DNA from: Erythrobacter sp.
GTDB lineage: Bacteria > Pseudomonadota > Alphaproteobacteria > Sphingomonadales > Sphingomonadaceae
Direction: 5' to 3'
Assembly (NCBI GenBank): GCA_030148605.1
Contig: JASBTD010000035.1
Span: forward strand, 23,902 to 87,901
DNA length: 64,000 bases
Shown: piece after piece, positions 60,468 to 64,000 of the stretch
How the letters are laid out: each line of letters opens with the position of its first letter
How positions within the stretch are numbered: the first letter of the stretch is position 1
Translations under genes and position numbers: made by a program
Notes under the pieces: model-generated
Database searches by the model: none
The model's input: only the letters and a program-made list of their open reading frames with translations
What the model was told of the DNA's origin: nothing

Positions 60468-62132
60468 TTGGAGCAGCTGCGAGACCTGCCGGAACAACAG
60501 GATGCCGAGATCGAGGAGCCTTTCCTCGATTTCGGCGATGGCGGCGCGCAAGATGCAGGCCAGCAGGCTGGCGCCCTCGGAGCAGGGGTTGCGGCCGGCA
60601 AACTTGTGCTCAAACGTGTCGATGACTGGAAAGATCGCTGGTTCCAATGGCGCGGCCGCTATGACGAATGGCGTGACATTACCTCGCGCAAACTCGAAAC
60701 AGTCGATTTTACACCTGACCTGGCGCAGGAAATTGGCAGCCCGCGCTGGTTTCGCGGCCTGGGCACCATGCTTGGCCTCAGCGCAGTTGCATTGCTGCTA
60801 TGGCCCGATTTTGCCCCGCTTGAAGCGCGCCCGGCAATGGCGATGGACGAGGCCGCGCGAGATGAGTTCCGCAGCCATATGGTCCTGCCGCTGGCCCTGG
60901 GTGGCGACAGCGGGCGGCAAATGGGCGCTGGCCCACAAGTGCGCCCGCTCGCGTCAGCGCCTGAACGCCCGCAAATCGAACTGGTAGCAACGCTGGCGCG
61001 CGGCGACAGCTTTGACCGGATGCTGCAGCGTGCAGGAATTGGCGCCACTGACGCAGAGCGCGTCCGCGAACTCGTGGCCAGCGCAATCCCGCTGGAAGAG
61101 CTTGAGCCCGGCACGCGGATCGACATTACCCTCGGGCGCAGGCCGGAACCGGGCGCGCCGCGCCCGCTCGATGCGCTGGAATTCCGTGCACGCTTCGATC
61201 TGGAGCTGGCGGTGCGCAATGACGATGGCAATCTTTCACTGCACCGCAACACTATTCGCGTGGATGACACCCCGCTGCGCATTCGCGGGACAGTGGGCCA
61301 AAGCCTTTATCGTTCGGCCCGCGCGGCTGGCGCACCTGCCAGCGCTGTGCAGGAAATGATCAAGGCTCTCGACGGGCAGATCGACATGAACCGCGGCGTT
61401 CGCGCGGATGACGAGTTCGACATGATTCTGGCCTATCGCCGTGCGGCGACGGGCGAGCGCCAGGCGGGCAAATTGCTGTTTGCCGGAATTGAGCGCGGAG
61501 GCGAGCCCAAGACTCAGCTAATGCGCTGGGGGCCAGACGACATCTTCTATGACGCAGCCGGCATGGGCGAGCAGCGCAACGGCCTGATCGCTCCGGTCCC
61601 CGGGGGGATTACTTCGGGCTTCGGCATGCGGCGCCACCCCGTCCTCGGCTATCGCCGGATGCACTCCGGCATCGACTTCCGCGCCCGCACCGGCACGCCG
61701 ATTGTGGCAGTGACTGACGGCAGAGTCAGTGCGGCGGGGCGGATGGGCGGCTGCGGCACTGCGGTGCGGCTGGATCATGGCAACGGGCTTTCGACCCGCT
61801 ATTGCCATATGAGCCGGATGGCGGTGAGCCGGGGGCAAAGCGTGCGCCGCGGGCAGGTTATCGGCTATGCCGGATCGACCGGCCTGGTGACTGGCCCGCA
61901 CCTGCATTACGAAATGTATCGCAATGGCCGCGCGATCGATCCGCGCACTGTGCGCTTCGTCAATCGCGCGCAACTGGAAGGCCGCGAACTGATGAGTTTC
62001 CGTGCGGCCCTGGCTGAGCTCAAGGAGATCGAGCCGGGCGCCGCGCTTGAAGACCTGGAGCAAAGGCCCAATGAAATCGAAGCGCCCATGCGCGAGATCG
62101 AGCGGATCGATAACAAGCGCGAGATAAGCTGA
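60468..62132 (+). CDS. M23-family peptidoglycan metallopeptidase
   Basis: A 554-residue membrane-anchored protein. It begins at TTG, with GGAGAG about eight bases upstream. A hydrophobic segment (about residues 99-118, GLGTMLGLSAVALLLW) is the anchor. A middle OapA-like or opacity region follows (RGDSFDRMLQRAGI), and the C-terminal M23 domain has MRRHPVLGYRRMHSGIDFRA and GPHLHYEMYRN, with the zinc ligands H, D and HxH. It probably cuts peptide cross-links or activates amidases. Confidence 0.9.
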   Translation: MEQLRDLPEQQDAEIEEPFLDFGDGGAQDAGQQAGALGAGVAAGKLVLKRVDDWKDRWFQWRGRYDEWRDITSRKLETVDFTPDLAQEIGSPRWFRGLGTMLGLSAVALLLWPDFAPLEARPAMAMDEAARDEFRSHMVLPLALGGDSGRQMGAGPQVRPLASAPERPQIELVATLARGDSFDRMLQRAGIGATDAERVRELVASAIPLEELEPGTRIDITLGRRPEPGAPRPLDALEFRARFDLELAVRNDDGNLSLHRNTIRVDDTPLRIRGTVGQSLYRSARAAGAPASAVQEMIKALDGQIDMNRGVRADDEFDMILAYRRAATGERQAGKLLFAGIERGGEPKTQLMRWGPDDIFYDAAGMGEQRNGLIAPVPGGITSGFGMRRHPVLGYRRMHSGIDFRARTGTPIVAVTDGRVSAAGRMGGCGTAVRLDHGNGLSTRYCHMSRMAVSRGQSVRRGQVIGYAGSTGLVTGPHLHYEMYRNGRAIDPRTVRFVNRAQLEGRELMSFRAALAELKEIEPGAALEDLEQRPNEIEAPMREIERIDNKREIS

Positions 62133-62172
62133 TCGTTGCTAAGCCGCCGATAATGCGGCAACACTTCGCCGC

Positions 62173-63168
62173 ATGAGTGGATCCTACCCCAACTTGCGCA
62201 TGCGGCGCACCCGTGCAAGCGGCTGGAGCCGCTCCATGCATCGCGAGAATATTCTTACCCCCGCTGATCTGATCTGGCCCATGTTCGTGACAGAGGGAGA
62301 CGGGGTAGAGGAACCGATCGCCACTTTGCCGGGTGTGTCACGCTGGTCAGTTGACGGTATCGCAGCGCGCGCGAGAGAAGCGGTGGAACTCGGCATTCCC
62401 TGTGTCGCGCTGTTTCCGAACACACCGGCAGACAAGCGCAGTGATGACGGCGCTGAAGCGCTCAATCCGGACAATCTGATGTGCCGTGCGATCAAGGCGA
62501 TCCGCTATGCTTGCGGGAATGACATCGGCATCCTCACCGATGTCGCGCTCGATCCCTATACCGCGCATGGGCAAGACGGGTTGGTCGATGACGCGGGTTA
62601 TGTCGTCAATGATGACACGGTTGCCGTTCTTGTCGATCAAGCGCTTAACCAGGCGGAAGCCGGCGCGGATATCATCGCCCCGTCAGACATGATGGATGGC
62701 CGGGTCCGCGCGATCCGCATGGCGCTGGAGATGAACGGCCACCCCAATGTCCAGATCATGAGCTATGCAGCGAAATATGCCAGCGCATTCTACGGGCCCT
62801 TCCGCGACGCGGTCGGCTCAAGCGGTCTGCTGAAAGGCGACAAGAAAACCTATCAGATGGACCCGGCCAATGGCGATGAAGCGCTGCGCGAAGTCGCGCT
62901 TGATATCGCTGAAGGCGCAGACAGCGTTATGGTCAAGCCGGGGCTTGCCTATCTGGACATCATCTATCGCGTGAAACAGCAATTTGGCGTGCCGGTGTTT
63001 GCCTATCAGGTGTCCGGCGAATATGCGATGATCGAAGCCGCACAGGCGGCGGGAATTGGCGATCGCGACGCATTGCTGATGGAAAAGCTGATCGCGTTCA
63101 AGCGCGCCGGATGCAGCGGGGTGCTGACCTATCACGCGCCGGTCGCTGCGCGCATCCTGAACGGCTGA
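62173..63168 (+). CDS. hemB: Porphobilinogen synthase (ALA dehydratase)
   Basis: A 331-residue enzyme condensing two 5-aminolevulinates to porphobilinogen. Family blocks are RRTRASGWSRSMHRENILTP (split here), DLIWPMFV, VSRWSVDGI, VALDPYTAHGQDGLVDDAGYV, APSDMMDGRV, SYAAKYASAFYGPFRDA and the active-site lysine in DSVMVKPGLAYLDII. The aspartate-rich metal region (DPYTAHGQDG) is of the Mg-type, not the zinc Cys-rich type. It precedes a GNAT gene by two bases. Confidence 0.97.
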   Translation: MSGSYPNLRMRRTRASGWSRSMHRENILTPADLIWPMFVTEGDGVEEPIATLPGVSRWSVDGIAARAREAVELGIPCVALFPNTPADKRSDDGAEALNPDNLMCRAIKAIRYACGNDIGILTDVALDPYTAHGQDGLVDDAGYVVNDDTVAVLVDQALNQAEAGADIIAPSDMMDGRVRAIRMALEMNGHPNVQIMSYAAKYASAFYGPFRDAVGSSGLLKGDKKTYQMDPANGDEALREVALDIAEGADSVMVKPGLAYLDIIYRVKQQFGVPVFAYQVSGEYAMIEAAQAAGIGDRDALLMEKLIAFKRAGCSGVLTYHAPVAARILNG

Positions 63169-63170
63169 TC

Positions 63171-63731
63171 GTGGCAGCTGGTTTTCGCCACGAAACCGAG
63201 CGGCTGATCCTGCGCGACTGGCGCGAGGAAGACTGGCCGCGTTTCTGGGAAGGCACCAATACCCCTGCCGTCATGCGCTGGCTCGGCGGGGTGTGTGATG
63301 AGCCTAAACGGCTGGCGGCGCAGGAGCGGCTGCTTTCATACGAACGCGATAATGGCCACACTTTCTGGTGTGTCGAGCGCAAGAGCGATGGAGCGATTCT
63401 GGGCTTTTGCGGGCTCAAGCGCTGCAACCAGCCGGGCGGCCCCACCGGCATGATGGAAGTGGGCTGGCGATTGCGCGAAGATGCCTGGGGCATGGGCTAT
63501 GCCAAGGAAGCGGCCATTGCTTCGCTCGACATCGCCTTTGAGCGCTTCGAAGCAGACGAAGTGATCGCGCTGACCGTCGAGGGAAACAAGCCAAGCTGGG
63601 GGCTGATGATCAAGCTTGGCATGCAGCGACGCGAGGATCTGGACTTCGACAACAGCGATTTCGATCCCGACGATCCGTTTATCATTGTCTATTCGATTGC
63701 GCGCGAAGTGTGGGCAGCGCAGCGTGGCTGA
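63171..63731 (+). CDS. GNAT-family acetyltransferase (RimJ-like)
   Basis: A 186-residue protein beginning with GTG, two bases after the hemB stop. It has the FRHETERLILRDWREEDWP start, EVGWRLREDAWGMGYAKEAA-like acetyl-CoA loop, and DEVIALTVEGNKPSWGLMIKLGM. Members acetylate N-termini of ribosomal proteins or small molecules, but substrate is unknown. The end overlaps the next GNAT gene by eight bases. Confidence 0.85.
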   Translation: MAAGFRHETERLILRDWREEDWPRFWEGTNTPAVMRWLGGVCDEPKRLAAQERLLSYERDNGHTFWCVERKSDGAILGFCGLKRCNQPGGPTGMMEVGWRLREDAWGMGYAKEAAIASLDIAFERFEADEVIALTVEGNKPSWGLMIKLGMQRREDLDFDNSDFDPDDPFIIVYSIAREVWAAQRG

Positions 63732-64000
63732 TATCGTGATTGAGACCGAACGGCTGGTGCTGCGGCGGATCGACGAAAGCGATGCCGCGCTGCAGTATCG
63801 CTTGCTTAACACCCCCATTGTAATGGAGCATCTGGGCGGCCCGAAAGAGCTGCATGAAATCGAAGCCAAGCATGCCAAGAGCATGGCCGGCTTCGCGCGG
63901 GAGGGGTTTGGTTTCATGATGATGATCGAGAAATCATCTGGCGAGCTGGTCGGTCATGCCGGGATGAAACGGGTCGATAATCCTCTTGCGCCCAACCAGG
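63724..64000 (+). CDS. GNAT-family acetyltransferase (3' end cut off)
   Basis: A second, related RimJ-like acetyltransferase starting with GTG (VADIVIETERLVLRRIDESD) overlapping the previous gene by eight bases. The first 92 codons are present: the N-terminal strand and helix, then GFGFMMMIEKSSGELVGHAGM, before the window ends. The acetyl-CoA loop lies beyond the window. The two copies read like a tandem duplication that has diverged. Confidence 0.82.
   Translation, partial: MADIVIETERLVLRRIDESDAALQYRLLNTPIVMEHLGGPKELHEIEAKHAKSMAGFAREGFGFMMMIEKSSGELVGHAGMKRVDNPLAPNQ

Noticed and set aside
1..64000. CRISPR array, insertion sequence, prophage or integrated element
   Set aside because: I saw no regular spacers, transposase, integrase, phage structural gene or att repeats. 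The window is typical chromosomal backbone.
1..64000. tRNA, rRNA, tmRNA or SRP RNA genes
   Set aside because: I saw no tRNA-like cloverleaf or rRNA sequence in the larger gaps, though I read by eye and short RNA genes could be missed.

Overview
The window looks like a piece of an alphaproteobacterial chromosome, most likely Sphingomonadales and probably Erythrobacteraceae-like. This is inferred from gene order and protein families, not from any marker search. The supporting signs are high GC, a hemE / ppsR (RP001) pair flanking a probable replication origin, a trmE-gidA-gidB-parA-parB block with several parS sites, GANTC (CcrM) motifs clustered at the origin, a PopZ homologue, CarD, 7Fe ferredoxin FdxA and a complete suf operon led by an Rrf2 regulator. 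No phage, insertion sequence, CRISPR array, rRNA or tRNA is visible. Almost all of the DNA is dense, housekeeping-type coding sequence.

Layout. 0.1-2.3 kb: EI24 membrane protein, a lipoprotein and an internally duplicated unknown protein. 2.3-8.8 kb (minus strand): the suf iron-sulfur operon (regulator-sufB-nuclease-like gene-small membrane protein-sufC-sufD-sufS-sufT-sufA), interrupted after sufB by a palindromic repeat that left two copies of the sufB 3' end. 8.9-19.4 kb: AraC regulator, a candidate 43-codon gene, pyrD, gamma-glutamyltransferase, acyl-CoA synthetase, cupin lipoprotein, a fused thiS-thiG, MerC, heme A synthase, CutA. 19.5-20.6 kb: rplM-rpsI with a terminator-like leader hairpin. 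20.7-31.7 kb: phosphoesterase, a candidate structured RNA, a LytTR two-component pair, fumarase, a shrunken PCMT homologue with TolC and PopZ, ferredoxin-like protein, CBS protein, ErpA, exonuclease III and a SleB-type hydrolase.

31.9-37.6 kb (minus strand): DUF1491, thioesterase, PtsN, HPF, then dnaQ-coaE-aroE-maf-ppsR. 37.6-37.9 kb is the probable oriC. 37.9-49.1 kb reads away from it: hemE, hemJ, rho, two BLUF photoreceptor genes, a hydrolase pair, mnmE, mnmG, rsmG, parA and parB with four parS-like sites. 49.1-64 kb: methionine sulfoxide reductase, PQQ-type dehydrogenase, DUF815 ATPase, acyl-CoA dehydrogenase, TsaC/Sua5, a frameshifted DUF2807 lipoprotein gene, carD, fdxA, an S4 protein coupled to an RNA helicase, an M23 peptidase, hemB and two GNAT acetyltransferases, the last cut by the window end.

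Functionally, the window carries replication initiation and segregation (oriC, parS, ParA, ParB, PopZ, DnaQ), iron-sulfur assembly (Suf, ErpA, ferredoxins) and heme synthesis (HemB, HemE, HemJ, CtaA). I did not find a clearly new multi-gene system. The most interesting items are small: the sufB duplication, a nuclease-fold gene with a changed active site inside suf, a candidate structured RNA, a candidate small protein, the L13 leader hairpin and the tandem BLUF genes.
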